A stretch of DNA of 64,000 bases from Simmondsia chinensis (GCA_018398585.1 JAGTTD010000016.1:24971212-25035211), one strand, 5' to 3'. Shown: positions 20,923 to 32,873, numbered from the stretch's first letter. The notes: a model not told the origin generated them from the letters alone. Made by a program: numbers and translations.

Positions 20923-23101
20923 ATGGAGACAGATAAAGGTAAAAGGAAGATTCAATCCGCAGAAGACTATGCAATGCCTCTCAAATCCCATTCCCACTCT
21001 TATCCAATAAAAAATACACTCACAATTAGAAACCTTCCTCCTCAAAAATTCTCAAAACAATCCCCAAGTCAACATCCTGAGCTATTACTTCAAATTTGCC
21101 AATATGTTACAAAACCCCAAATGGATCACATACTTGTTACAAGACAAAAAGAACCCTTGTCTCTCGATAGTATTAAAAATCTAGTCAAAAATATTTTCCC
21201 AAAAAATTTCCATTGGTTTCCTGATGATATTCAGAAAACTCGTGAATTTTATGAACTTATTTTGATCGATACTGGATCTGTTCAGATCAAACATCACAAG
21301 GGTGATAATGGACAAATTCAATTCTCAAGTTGCAAAATCAAAAATATTTTACACCTCAAAGATTTTGATCAAGGTTTTTATAGACCAAAAAAATTTTCAA
21401 AATTCTTTACTCCAGACACTTATACTTATCAAGATTACAAAATGGCTTGGTTTAGAACTTTTCTTTTCCAACCATTTGATCATACTTAGTTCTTCCAAAT
21501 TACAAACAAATCTCAAAAATTTCCAACATGGTTTTACGAATGGTGGCATTCCTTTGGAAGCACAATTGATATTTACCATGCTATGGCAAAAGATTTATTT
21601 GATATTTATTTAAACTATTCACATGATGAATCACCAGATTCAATTATACATTTTCATTCAATTTTTCAAATCCCTTGGATCTTTTGCTAGTCCTATACCC
21701 ATAACCAATATTTAAAACAACCCTGTCCTCTTTCATTGGTTAGGGAATTCAAGGTTAAATGGTGGGATAATTTTATTTTCAAAGAACACTACACCTCCAA
21801 GACTTTTCTAAAATACCTAAAACAACATTTTCAAAGGTTTAATTTGGAATTTCAAAATATTTCAGAAGTTTTGACATTACTTTCTAACTTAACAATATCA
21901 AACTCAAAATCTAATACCCCTCCAACTCCAAGTGATGATCCTCTTACTACCAAAGATACATCCTCTCAGCAAACTCAAGTCTCTGATATTGAGTCCCTCC
22001 AAACCCAACTACAACAAAGAAATGATGAATATGTCAACCTTAGGCATCAAATTCTTGTTTTACAAAAACAAATTGATTACCAAACAAAGTCACCAAATTG
22101 GAGCAACTTTTCATCAACTTATGATTTCACAAAACCAAGGATTTTCTTCTTTCCTCAAAAATTCCTTAGCTATCTACCTCAAGATGTTGCTGCCCATATT
22201 ACCCTAGTCACTCAATGCAGTAACAATAGACTTCTGATAAAAATCAAAAAATTCCTCCAAGACTTATCTATCCATAACATTACAATACCAGGACTTACTT
22301 TTCCCTGGACTACTCATTATAACTTCCCTTCCAATTGCAAGCAAACTCAAAAATGCCTACACTTACCAGACAATAGAATTGACTGGCCATGTCATCTTAC
22401 TTAATTGTCCGTGTTTGCCTAGACTTAGAACTTTACAATCCTATGACAATCATTCACGAAAACAAAGAAATTGTCCTTACTGCTCAAAAACTTTTGGACT
22501 AGGGATTTTTATTTATAATTATTATTACCAAACCTGGACAAACCACTCAATTTGGTCGAAAATTAGCCTATGTAATTCAAAAACAATTCGACTACAAAGT
22601 CACTTCTGTTGACATTATTGTTCAATCCAAACCTCCTGAATTCGATGGTATTTACACCAATCCTGGTCAACATCGAATGCTTGTTTATGGTTCATTTGTT
22701 CGGCAGACATTATGTCCTTCTGAAGAACCATGGTCATGTACCAACAATTGTATTTCAAAACAACTTAGAGCAAAACAAATGGCTTTTGATCTCCATCCTC
22801 AAGCATTTTCAACAGATGGTGGAATTATAAATGCCTTTTCAGTTTAAGAAAATTTTATTCAAAAAATCTATTCATTCAACAGAAATTTTGATGTCCCCTT
22901 TCTCAAACCCACGATTCAAGTATCACTACTACAACATTACGAAAACCTGAAGATTCAAGAAGAAGAGCAGCTCAACATCAACATTTTGCTCCAACCTTTC
23001 CGATAACTTTCTCAAGACAACAAAGACAATTCAATACAGGACAAGCACTAGAAGATAAAAAGATGCATAGTTGGCTCAATAATTCAATAAAGGACGGATG
23101 A
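20923..23101 (+). pseudogene. Segment C: ORF-X, second viral ORF of unknown function
   Basis: About 2.2 kb, broken by several stops and shifts (near 21489, 21690, 22404 and 22846). In order: a basic N-terminus (DKGKRKIQ), a D-T-G-S motif at 21268-21279 that resembles a retropepsin active site, an aromatic block with MAWFRTFLFQPFDH, an acidic/Ser-rich spacer, a coiled-coil-like stretch (ESLQTQLQQRNDEYVNLR, about 21990-22050), and a conserved C-terminal third ending ALEDKKMHSW. Segment A carries both halves separately. I recognise no characterised family. Confidence 0.6.
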
Positions 23102-23465
23102 AAAATTCAAAAGTTGCACAGTGCTGCTCATAATTGCAAATGGAGACAAAAGAAAAGTGTCGAAATTGGTACAGTCAAAATAATTGCCTATCACTGTTTG
23201 GAATTCAAAATGCACATTTCAATTCTGGGGTCATGGATTTCATTTCACATCCGGGGTGCTGCTTCGCTTATAAAAGGAGTCGTCCCAACTTTGTTCATGG
23301 CAGAGCGAAAAATATCCGCTCACATTAAGAGAGCGAAAATTACCAACACAATACAATAGAGAAATACCAGAAAATTTTTTTTTCCTCTGTATATTTATTT
23401 TCAAGTGTTGTACTCTAGCTAGATTCAATCTGTAAGTTTCATATGTATTTCATATACAAGAGAGA
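23102..23465 (+). promoter_or_regulatory. Segment C: viral intergenic region and promoter
   Basis: TATAAAAGG at 23269-23277 is a strong TATA box. GAGTCGTCCCAACTTTG just below it is the likely start region, and about 350 bp upstream or downstream is non-coding. The same arrangement occurs on the minus strand at 30993-30985. GCTCACATTAAGAGAGCG at 23320-23337 is a short stem-loop shared among copies. Role by analogy with pararetrovirus pregenomic promoters. Confidence 0.6.
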
Positions 23466-24749
23466 AATGCATCTTTTATCTTCTAGTGCTTGTCCTGTAT
23501 TGAATTGTCTTTATTGTCTTGAGATATCATAACAAATTGAATGGGTCACTTTGTCTAGAACTAACTTCTTCATCTTCATCTTTAGAGAAAGAATTCTAGA
23601 TTTGCTGAAGGAGTTGAGTTAGGAGTTCTTTTAAAATTTTTGATTTGGATTTTGTAGAAGAATTTGAGGGTAAGGCCTTTTGAGGATGAGATTTAGAAGG
23701 GGTTTTTAGTATGCCTTGAGAATTATGACTGAAAATTTGAATGTTCTTATTTTTGTTTTTGAAAAAATTTGATAACAAATCAGTGGTACAATCATGTTCA
23801 AGGACATATTTATCCCACCACTTAATTTTGAATTCTCGAACTAAAGATATGGGAAAAGGTTGTTCTAGAAATTGAGCTGTCTTAAAAGACCAACAAAGTA
23901 TCCAAGGAATATGAAAATTTGAATGAAAATTTATTATTGCATTTAGAGGATCATCCTCTGAATGTTTTGAATAAATGTTGAATAATGCTTTGGCATTTGC
24001 TGAAAAAATATCAGTAGTACTTCCGAAAAAACGCCACCATTCATAAAATCAAGCTGGAAAAGTTCTTGATTTTTTATGGAATTGAAAGAACCAAGAATGA
24101 TCAAAAGGCCGGCAAAGAAAAGTTCTAAACCAAGCCATTTTGTAATCTTGATAAGTATAACTAGTTGGAATAAAAGTTTGAGAAAATTGTTTTGAGGTAT
24201 AAGAAGTGTAACCAAAATCTTTAATGTCCCAAATATTTAAAATTTTGCACTTTGAATATTGAGTTTGCCCATTATTACATTTTTCATGTTTAATAAAGGT
24301 AGCACCTGAATCTACCAAAATGAATTCATAAAACTTTTGGGTTCTTTGAATATTATCTGGAAGCCATTGAAAATTGTTAGAAAAAGTTGCTTTAACTAAA
24401 TTTTGAACTTCAGTTAAAGGAAGAGGTTCTGTATGTTTTGTGATGAAAATGTGTTCGAGTTGAGGCTTTGGAAAATATTAATTTATTTGAGCTGATAAAG
24501 TATTTTCGAGTCTCTGATTAAGAGATTGAGGAGGAGCTCAAGGTCTAATTAAGAGAGGATTTGGAGGTCTTGAAACGGCTGCAGAGTAGGAGATTGAGGG
24601 AAATTCTTCATTTAGAATTTCGAAAGGGTTTTGAGTTCGAAAGGGTTTTGTGTTGGGACATTGATTGAAGAAAATTGAGGATGGGGTTTAAAGGTCATTG
24701 CATAGTCTTCTGCGGATTGAATCTTTCCTTTTCCTTTGTCTTTTGTCAT
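23466..24749 (-). pseudogene. Segment A: ORF-X N-terminal half
   Basis: The minus strand from Met 24749 starts MTKDKGK-like, downstream of the acceptor CCCCAG at 24759-24754. It contains D-S-G-A-T at 24312-24298, then the MAWFRTFL block (about 24138-24115) and basic sequence near 23780-23600. It then breaks. A 60-bp piece of the ORF-X end lies at 23466-23530, at the junction with segment C. Several stops and shifts are present. The rest of this ORF-X is at the other end of the segment (31161-32275). Confidence 0.6.
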
Positions 24750-24769
24750 TCTCCTGGGGAAAGTAATTG

Positions 24770-27128
24770 AATTGAATTACGGTTTTAAAGAAATTCTCTT
24801 GAGAGGAAGTGTGGTAATGAGTTGTTTTCTCCTCTAATAAATTTAATTTGAAAATTAAATACAGAAAGGATGGCTTGCCATCTTGCAAAAAATTATTTTG
24901 AAACTATATTTTTTACATCATTTTGTAAAACTTCTTTTGCAGATTTGCAATCAATTCTTAAGAGGAAAGTTTTGTTATATAAATCATCCTGAAATTTTGA
25001 AATGCATAAAACAATGGATAAAACTTCCTTTTAATTGTTGAATAATTTTTTTGAGCTCTAAGCCAAAGTCCAGAATGTAACCTAATTATTTGCTCAGGGT
25101 TGGAGTCCACCTTTTGTTTGAGTATACCACCATAGCCTATATCCGAGGCATCTGTTTCTACTATGAGAGATGCTTTTGGATTTGGAAGGACTAGACATGG
25201 GAGATTTTTGACTCTTTGTTTTAAGGTTTGCACTATCATTGTATGATCCTCTGTCCAAGGAAGAGGATTTTTTTTGAAGCCTTTGGTATAATGGTTGACA
25301 CATATTGCGAAGGTTGGAGAAGAAATCAGCGGCGTAATTCAAACATCCCAAAAACCTTTGTAATTGAGTTTTGTCTTTTAATTCTTTTGAAAATTTGTCA
25401 GCAAACTGTATTGCCTTTGCAATAGGTTTTATGGTTCCTTGAAAAATATCATGCCCTAAAACCTTTCTTTGGTTTGAAAAAATTTTATTTTTGAAGCTGA
25501 AACGACTAAACCATTTCTTTTGATAGTATTGATTAGGATATTTAAATGTTTGAAATGTTGATCAATATTTTTTTAGAAAAACTAAGATATCATCAATGTA
25601 AACAATGTTGAAGTCTGTATATTGAGTAAAAATGTCATTCATAATGTTTTCAAATTCTGATGGAGCATTATTGAGTCTAAATGGCATTACATTTCATTCA
25701 TAGTGACTAAATGGAACTGTAAATGCTGTCTTGTAATGATCTTTTTTATCAATTTGAATTTGCCAAAAACTACTTTTTAAATCAAATTTTCAAAATATAT
25801 TTGAATCATATGTAACCTATTTAATAGGTCTCTTTTGTTTGGAATTGTATATCTTATCCATTGAAGAACTTTGTTTAGTGGTTTGTAGCTGATAACTAAT
25901 CTTGGGACCCCTCTTTCTAGTTCTGCTTGTTTGTTAACATAAAATGCAGAACAGCTTCAAGGGGATTTTGATGGTCGTATTAATTTTTTGTCTAAAAGCA
26001 TTTGAATTTTATTTTTGCAATGTTCTAACAATTCTTTGTTCATTTGAATAGGTCTAGCTTTTGTTGAGATATTTTTTTCATTGAAATCTTTTTCATAAGG
26101 TAATTAAATTATATGTCTTTTTCTTTTCCAAAATGCATTAGGAAGATCAGAACACACTTCTTTAATTATTTTGTTATTTAATTGAGTTATTTTTTCATTT
26201 GATTGGGCTAATTATTTTTCAATCTTTTGATATTCTATTTTCTTTTGAAGATATTGAATATGACTTTTCTTGTTACTAATTAGGTTTATTGGTTTGAATA
26301 TTGTTGATTGTAAGAGATTTAAATCTCTCTGTTGGATCGGATTTAAGAATTGAAATGTTCCTTTTGTGTCCATAATTTGAGTATGAATTCCTTCTTTTGT
26401 AACCGTAAAAGGATATATTTGACTTGTAAAAAGAGTTCCTAATATAATTTGTTGTTGAAGATCTTTAACAAGAATAAATGGTGTTTTGAAACAAATTCCA
26501 TTATTGCTAATATAAGAATTTGAAAGTTTATATTTGATATTCATTTTATTTTCACTGGTTGTATGGAGACTTTCTAATGTTTTCTCATAATATTTTGATG
26601 GAACAAGTCCTTCTTAGATGCAATTGGGATCTGCTCCTTAATCCAACATGGCTTGAGTTTGAATTTTATGATCCTTTGAAATATGAAGAGTTATATAGAC
26701 ATACCATTTTTGATATTCTATTCTTTCAATTATTTGAAGATATTTGTCATTTGAGACTGGTTCAGCTGATTAATGTTTTCTAATTGAGTTTCCATTGGAT
26801 TATTTATTTTAGATTCTATGTATGACAACCTTGATTCTAATTGTGAATAAAAGGGATAATTTTGACCTTGTTTCTAAATCTTGATACTGTATTGCTATTA
26901 ATTCTGTTTGTAAATATTTAATTTGTCCTTTTAATTCATTGATTTCTCTTTGTAAATCTCCAGTTGAAATTTGTCTAAATACATTTGGTGTAGGATATTT
27001 TTTAAATATTTATTCTAAAGATTTGGGTTGCTTTGGTCGAGTTATTTCTTGTTCTTTAAATATAATTTCTTTTAATTTGAGAAGATATTCTTTTCTTATT
27101 TCTTGGTCTTGAATTTTTTCTACTATAT
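24770..27128 (-). pseudogene. Segment A: viral protease, reverse transcriptase and RNase H
   Basis: In minus order: an aspartic-protease region whose catalytic triad has a stop codon in its middle position (26640-26638); a domain with QQQIILGTLF (about 26460); the reverse transcriptase, recognised by the catalytic Y-I-D-D at 25600-25589; and RNase H with TDASDIGYGG near 25152. The RNase H end lies only about 20 bp from the ORF-X start. Multiple frameshifts and stops make the product non-functional. There is no integrase, as expected for Caulimoviridae. Confidence 0.8.
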
Positions 27129-28510
27129 CTAAGAGGTCTTCTTTATTTGTCTTGTTAATACGTTAATTGATTTGATTTTGTAGGGGCATAAATCTTCACT
27201 TGATTTAGATGATGTGTCTTCATTGGTTGTATCTTCTTGAATTTCAAATATGTAGTCTTCATTATTTGAGCTTGAATCAGAAAGAAATAAATTCAGTAAT
27301 TTGTTTTTTAAATCTTTATTTTCTATTTGATTTATTTTTTCTTTCATTTTACATTCGTTTTGGTAATGACCAGGTTTTTTGTATTTAAAGCATATTGGGA
27401 TTTTGTTTGAGATTTTGTTTGAATATTTTTTCCTATTTTTGTAATATTGAGGTGGTGGTGGTTGTTCATATTTATTTCTTCTTTTCTTTCTATAATACTT
27501 AAGGTCTTGTTGAAACGGTTTCTTTTTATATCGTTTTGAAGGAGGTTTGAAGTTATGAATACTATATTGAGCACAGAAAGAACCTAGTTCTTTTCTTGTT
27601 TGTGCTTTTTTAAGATTGTTATGAAGCTTTTGTTCTTGGCATAATTGTAATGCTTCTTTTTTGATAAAAGAAAATAATTGTCTATAGGTTATATTGTACC
27701 ACATAATTGTTTGAGTTCCACAAACATCTTGAATTTTAGTTATTATTCTTTCTACAAATAATTTTGGAAGTCCAGTAACAAATCTTTCTTTCCAAAATGG
27801 TTGGTTTATGTCCTCTCTTTTGAGTACATGAGTTACAAACATATCTTTGTACCATTGAAAATCTTGTAAAGAGGAACATCTTAAATTAGGCAAAAACAAT
27901 TTTGTTGATTCTTATTCTTCAGTTATGCTGCCAAGAAAGGCAACGGTTATTGACCAAATTAATGTTTCTACTGCGTCTTCCACTACTTCTTCGATGTAAG
28001 GTGAATTGACATCATTAGGATCAAGTCGTTTTCTTTCTATATGAGTATGATTAAATATTAATTCTCTTTCACGAAGTTGTGAAGTTCTTGACCACCCATG
28101 ATTGAAGTTGTCCTGAAAATCTAGAGACATTCAATCTGGCTGATATATGGTTAGTACGTGAAGGATTGGATACTTCGTAGGCTATTGATGCCATTGCCAT
28201 TTGTTGTAGAGTATTTTTGATTTCATATTCAGATTTTTTGTCTATATTCCATTCATGGATATCATTTCCATTGAATGATATAGAGGTAAATTGATTTCTT
28301 TCTTCATATTGCATATCAGGAGGAGTTGGTCTTGGATAATAATTTCTTGTAGGTTGGTTTTTCCAACTAATTTTTATTCTATTTATTGATGATTAGGATT
28401 TTCAGTTGTATTGGTGTTAAATTGATCTTCTGTTTTTTGAATTTCTATTTCAGTAAGGGATATTGATAAAGTTTCCTCATTTGAGTCTTCATTTTCTCCT
28501 TTTGAAATAG
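27129..28510 (-). pseudogene. Segment A: viral coat protein region
   Basis: The blocks FQWYKDMFVTHVLKRED and FWKERFVTGLPKLF (27860-27765) are typical of caulimovirid coat proteins. A basic tract and then a zinc knuckle, CFKYKKPGHYQNEC (27390-27349), follow. The second knuckle position is Tyr instead of Cys, which should abolish zinc binding. An acidic tail (DSSSNNEDYIFEIQED) follows. The N-terminal part is split by shifts near 28130 and 28070. Segment B carries the same region at 34790-35745. Confidence 0.75.
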
Positions 28511-28641
28511 TTAGAATTGTAAGGCTACTAGTTGTTGGATTATCCATTAATTTGAGTTTTTGAGTAATTCTTGTAATAATATCATCATCAGAATTCTGTG
28601 TTTTTCTTAGTTTTATTTGTTCTTTATCTTTTTGAGTTAAA

Positions 28642-29151
28642 TTAAAAGGTTGGAAAGAGGGTTGTTGAATTCCTTGAAAATGGGGTTGTCTGTGATTGTG
28701 GAGATGGAAAGCGTTGTTGAATAGGGTAGCTTTGAGGTATTGGTTGAGGGATTGTATAATTTGTATATGTTGGTTGAGGCATTAATTGGACTATTGGAGA
28801 TTGTTCCAATTTTTGCCTATCCTTTTTATTTATTATATTGCAATATATTGAATTTAATTGTTCCAAAATTATTTTAAGATTTAATGCTTGAAAATTATTT
28901 TGTTCATAAATTTTATTTATATCTTTAATTGTAGGTGGTGAATCGTCTTTTTCCTCTCTTCCTCCATGGAAAGGAATGGCGATCATCTCTTGATTTTGGA
29001 CATTAATTATTAAATTTTTTGTTGGAGGATGAATGGTTTGAATTATTTGCCCATCCATTGTTAACCATTTGGTTGTAGGGTTTGTATTAACATTTATAAA
29101 ATTTTGCAAAAAAGGATTTGGTATTTGATTCCTTGTTGTGTATGATTCCAA
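28642..29151 (-). pseudogene. Segment A: linker between movement and coat domains
   Basis: This is the counterpart of 19660-20205 and 34138-34756: HGGREEKDDSPP, Gln/Pro-rich repeats, then a shift near 28680. It opens in frame with the movement-protein C-terminus without a stop (SYTTRNQIPNPF), which supports one joined polyprotein in the virus. Confidence 0.6.
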
Positions 29152-30385
29152 CCATTTGAAGAATGGAATATTACATTTTAATTGATTTAATTCTTTGTAA
29201 TATGTTTCTCTAATTTTAATTGTTGATTCCTTTGTAAAAGTTTGAAAGTACCTATATCTTTTAATCTTATTGTGATCAAATTCAAATTCATTGCTTAAAA
29301 ACTCTTTATTTTGTTAAAACATTTATTGAAGGAGATCTCATTTGAGAAGCTGTTGGAGAATTTTTGTTTGAAAATGATTCATTTTGAAAAGCTAGTTCAG
29401 CTAAAGGGGTGTTAAATCGTATTCCTCTAAACTTGGAAGTAGAAGTATTTTGAAAATCTTTTTATCTGTTATATGGAAAGGATGAAGTTGATTGTGTTGA
29501 AGATTCAATTTGAGAAGGGTGTGAAATAATTGTTTGTTTTCTTGATTCGAACTTAATGATAATTTTACCATCAGGTTCTTCGGTGATTTGTTGAACTTGT
29601 CATCTTGCAATATTTCTTGGAGGTTGAGGGTTGTCAATCCTCCAAATTTCTGGAATGGTTATTTCATTCCATTTGAGACATTTTGGAGTGTAGGTTGTAG
29701 CTTGTTCAGCCTGAACCTCAAGTACTAAAGTTTGTCCAGGGGGAGATTGTTTGAGACATTTTGGGTTAAGGTGGCTTCCTAAGGGCCTGAAATAAATTCT
29801 ATAAATGAGAACAAAGTTTTGTCTGTTTTCTTGGATATTAACATTTGGTAAATGAATATCTAACATTAAAGTATTCAAAATTGTCGGATTTTGGAGAGCA
29901 ACCGAGAAATTTGGATAACAATTAAAATAAATTGGTCCATTGTATAAATTTGTTTGAACAATTGCTAGTAAAGATCCTTCGTATTGTAAATACGTTGAAT
30001 CTCTAAGAGCTAACATAATCAGTTGGTTATGTCCTGTTCTTGTTAAAGGGACGACAGCTACTTGAACTAAACCATAGTGCATATAATGATAACCTTTTGC
30101 AACATATTTTTTAATTGATAAATTCGAAAGTAGTTGAACCGTTTGAGCTTCTTGATCAATAGTCATTGCTTGTTCATGTGTTTTACATGAAAGAGCCATT
30201 TTAGAATCAAAAGTACCAATTTGATAAATTGATTCTAAATCTTCATTTAGAATGCTCCAGTTAACAAAATCTTTTGGATTTGTAATTTCTTTTGAAACTT
30301 CTTTTGAATAAACTATGTATAAAATAGTATTGGATTGTTATGAAAATATTTTTCTGAAGGGTCTAGCGATTCTGAAACCTGACAT
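29152..30385 (-). pseudogene. Segment A: viral movement protein
   Basis: It starts at Met 30385 (MSGFRIARPF), continues with a stop near 30344-30342, then has a long open frame (30199-29600) containing GYHYMHYGLVQVAVVPLTR and LALRDSTYLQYEG, recognisable as a 30K-superfamily movement protein of caulimovirid type. A frameshift near 29600 moves the C-terminus to another frame. Movement proteins carry virus between cells through plasmodesmata. Segment B has the same gene at 32874. Confidence 0.75.
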
Positions 30386-30700
30386 GGTTACAGCTTTAGT
30401 TGTTTGGGTTCAACAGTCACCTAACAGTCTTACTATTTAACATTGTTGAGAACAGTTTTACTAGTTGACACTGTTGAGAACGGGAACACCAGCGACACAG
30501 TAACGGGAACACTCAACGGGAACACCTTACACACGGCTTACCAACGCTATCCGGGCTTACCAACGCTACACTACCGGCTTGCCAATGCTCCTAATAAGTG
30601 CTTTAATAGCAAAGCGTTCCTAATAAGTGCTTAACAGTATTTTCGTAAAATTACTGTTGAAAACACCTTAAACTTGGCTCTGATACCAAATAGGGGCAAG
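30386..30700 (-). promoter_or_regulatory. Segment A: leader with tRNA-Met primer-binding site and short tandem repeats
   Basis: The primer site TGGTATCAGAGCCAAGTT is on the minus strand at 30688-30671, complementary to the tRNA-iMet 3' end. Between it and the movement-protein Met lie repeated words: GGCTTACCAACGCTA-like units (30535-30585) and AACGGGAACAC units (30479-30525), read on the plus strand. Such repeats could form leader stem-loops. Confidence 0.75.
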
Positions 30701-31160
30701 ATCGGTGGAAACAGAGATAGAAGAAGATGAGAAAGATGGAATTTATTTAATTGCAAAATTTTAAACATAGATTGAGTGCAAAAGGGAAATTGAAAATACA
30801 AACATAAAATTAAAATACATATGAAACTTATAGATTGAATCTAGCTGGAGTACAACACTTGAAAATAAAATTACAGAGAAGAAATTTTTTTTTAGTATTT
30901 CTCTCTTGTATTGTGTTGGTAATTTTCGCTCTCTTATTGTGAGCGGATATTTTTCGCTCTGCCTTGAACGAAGCTGGGACGACTCCTTTTATAGGTGAAG
31001 CAGCACCCCGGATGTGGAATGAAATCCATGACCCCGGAATTGAAATGTGAATTTTGAATTCTGAACAGTGATCGGCAATTATTTTGAGTGTACCAATTTC
31101 GACACATGTCTTTTGTCTCCATTTGCAATTATGAGCAGCACTGTACAACGTTTAAATTTT
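30701..31160 (-). promoter_or_regulatory. Segment A: viral intergenic promoter region
   Basis: On the minus strand TATAAAAGG lies at 30993-30985, followed by GAGTCGTCCCAGCTTCG. It is the same region as 23102-23465. The ORF-X stop lies at 31163-31161 and the leader begins below. Confidence 0.6.
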
Positions 31161-32275
31161 TCATCCGTCCTTTATTGAATTATTGAGCCAACTATGCATC
31201 TTTTATCTTCTAGTGCTTGTCCTGTATTGAATTGTCTTTGTTGTCTTGAGAAAGTTATCAGAAAGGTTGGAGCAAAGTGTTGATGTTGAGCTGCGCTTCT
31301 TCTTGAATCTTCAGGTTTTCATAATGTTGTAGTAGTGATACTTGAATCGTGGGTTTGAGAAAGGGGACATCAAAATTTCTGTTCAATGAATAGATTTTTT
31401 GAATAAAATCTTCTGAAACTAAAAAGGCATTTATAATTCCACCATCTGTTGAAAATGCTTGAGGATGGAGATCAAAAGCCATTTGTTTTGCTCTAAGTTG
31501 TTTTCAATTACAATTGTTGGTACATGGCCATGGTTCTTCAGAAGGACATAATGTCTGCAGAACAAATGAACCATAAACAAGCATTCGATGTTGACCAGGA
31601 TTGGTGTAAATACCATCGAATTTAGGAGGTTTGGATTGAACAATAATGTCAACAAAAGTGACTTTGTAGTTGAATTGTTTTTGAATTACATAGGCTAATT
31701 TTCGACCAAATTGAGTGGTTTGTTCAGGTTTGGTAATAATAATTTGAAATAAAAATCCATAGTCCAAAAGTTTTTGAGCAGTAAGGACAATTTCTTTGTT
31801 TTTGTGAATGATTGTCATAGGATTGTAGAGTTCTAAGTCTAGGCAGACACGGACAATTGAGTAAGTACGATGACATGGGCAGTCAATTCTACTGTTTTGT
31901 AAGTGTAGGCATTTTTGAGTTTGCTTGCAATTGGAAGGGAAGTTATAATGAGTAGTCCAGGAAAAGGTAAGTCCTGGTATTGTAATGTTAAGGATAGATA
32001 AGTCTTGGAGGAATTGTTGAATTTTTATCAGAAGTCTATTGTTACTGCATTGAGTGACTAGGGTAATATGGGCAACAACATCTTGAGGTAGATAGCTAAG
32101 GAATTTTTGAGGAAAGAAGAAAATCCTTGGTTTTGTGAAATCATAAGTTGATGAAAAGTTGCTCCAATTTGGTGACTTTGTTTGGTAATCAATTTGTTTT
32201 TGTCAAACAAGAATTTGATGCCTAAGGTTGATACATTCATCATTTCTTTGTTGTAGTTGAGTTTGGGTTTGGACG
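31161..32275 (-). pseudogene. Segment A: ORF-X C-terminal half
   Basis: The minus strand begins within the coiled-coil-like stretch (YNKEMMNVSTLG), proceeds through FLFQIIITKPEQTTQFGRKL (about 31750) and MAFDLHPQAFSTDGG (about 31482), and ends with the ALEDKKMHSW block near 31200. Stops and frameshifts occur. Together with 24749-23530 it accounts for nearly all of ORF-X, so the integrated copy was opened inside this ORF. Confidence 0.6.
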
Positions 32276-32351
32276 ACTCAGATAAAAAAAGATGAGAAAG
32301 ATGGAATTTATTTAATTGAAAATTTTCAAAGTACAATTTCTATTTTTTTTG
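32276..32351. other. Head-to-head junction of segments A and B
   Basis: A short leader-derived piece in minus orientation (AGATGAGAAAGATGGAATTT at 32288-32307) is followed by TTGAGTATACCACCAG, which also occurs in the RNase H region near 25117-25127. Plus-oriented intergenic sequence starts after it. The patchwork suggests end-joining with filler copied from viral DNA. Confidence 0.45.
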
Positions 32352-32873
32352 AGTATACCACCAGAGTGAAAAATATCCTCTCACATTAAGAGAGCAAAAA
32401 TTATCATCTCAATTAAAAAACAAAAAAAGTTTTTGCCTCTGTAATTTTATTTTCAAGGATTGTACTCCAGCTAGATTCAATTTGTAAGTTTCATATGTAT
32501 TTCAATTTTATGTTTGTATTTTCAATTTCCCTTTTGTACTCAATCTATTTTTAAAATTTTCAATTAAATGAATTCCATCTTTCTCATCTTCTTCTATCTC
32601 TGTGTCCGCCGATCCCGCCCCCTTTTGGTATCAGAGCCAAGTTTAGGGAGTTTTCAATAGTAATTTTACGGAAATACTGTTAAGCACTTATTAGGAACGC
32701 TTTGCTATTAAAGCACTTATTGGGAGTGTTGGTAAGCCGGTAGTGTAGCATTGGTAAGCCGTGTGTAAGGTGTTCCCGTTCTCAACAGTGTCAAATAGTA
32801 AAACTGTTCTCAACGGTGCTAAATAGTAAGACTGTTAGGTGCCTGTTGAACCCAAACAACTGAGGCTGTAAAC
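32352..32873 (+). promoter_or_regulatory. Segment B: partial intergenic region, leader and primer-binding site
   Basis: The segment starts below the TATA position with the CTCACATTAAGAGAGC hairpin at 32372-32387. The primer site TGGTATCAGAGCCAAG is at 32626-32641. The leader downstream carries GGTAAGCCG-type repeats (32729-32765) matching those in segment A, but fewer. Confidence 0.7.

Noticed and set aside
23114..23359. 81-codon frame over the viral intergenic region (also 31148-30828)
   Set aside because: It spans the TATA box and is conserved only because the promoter DNA is. The same region is open in more than one frame.
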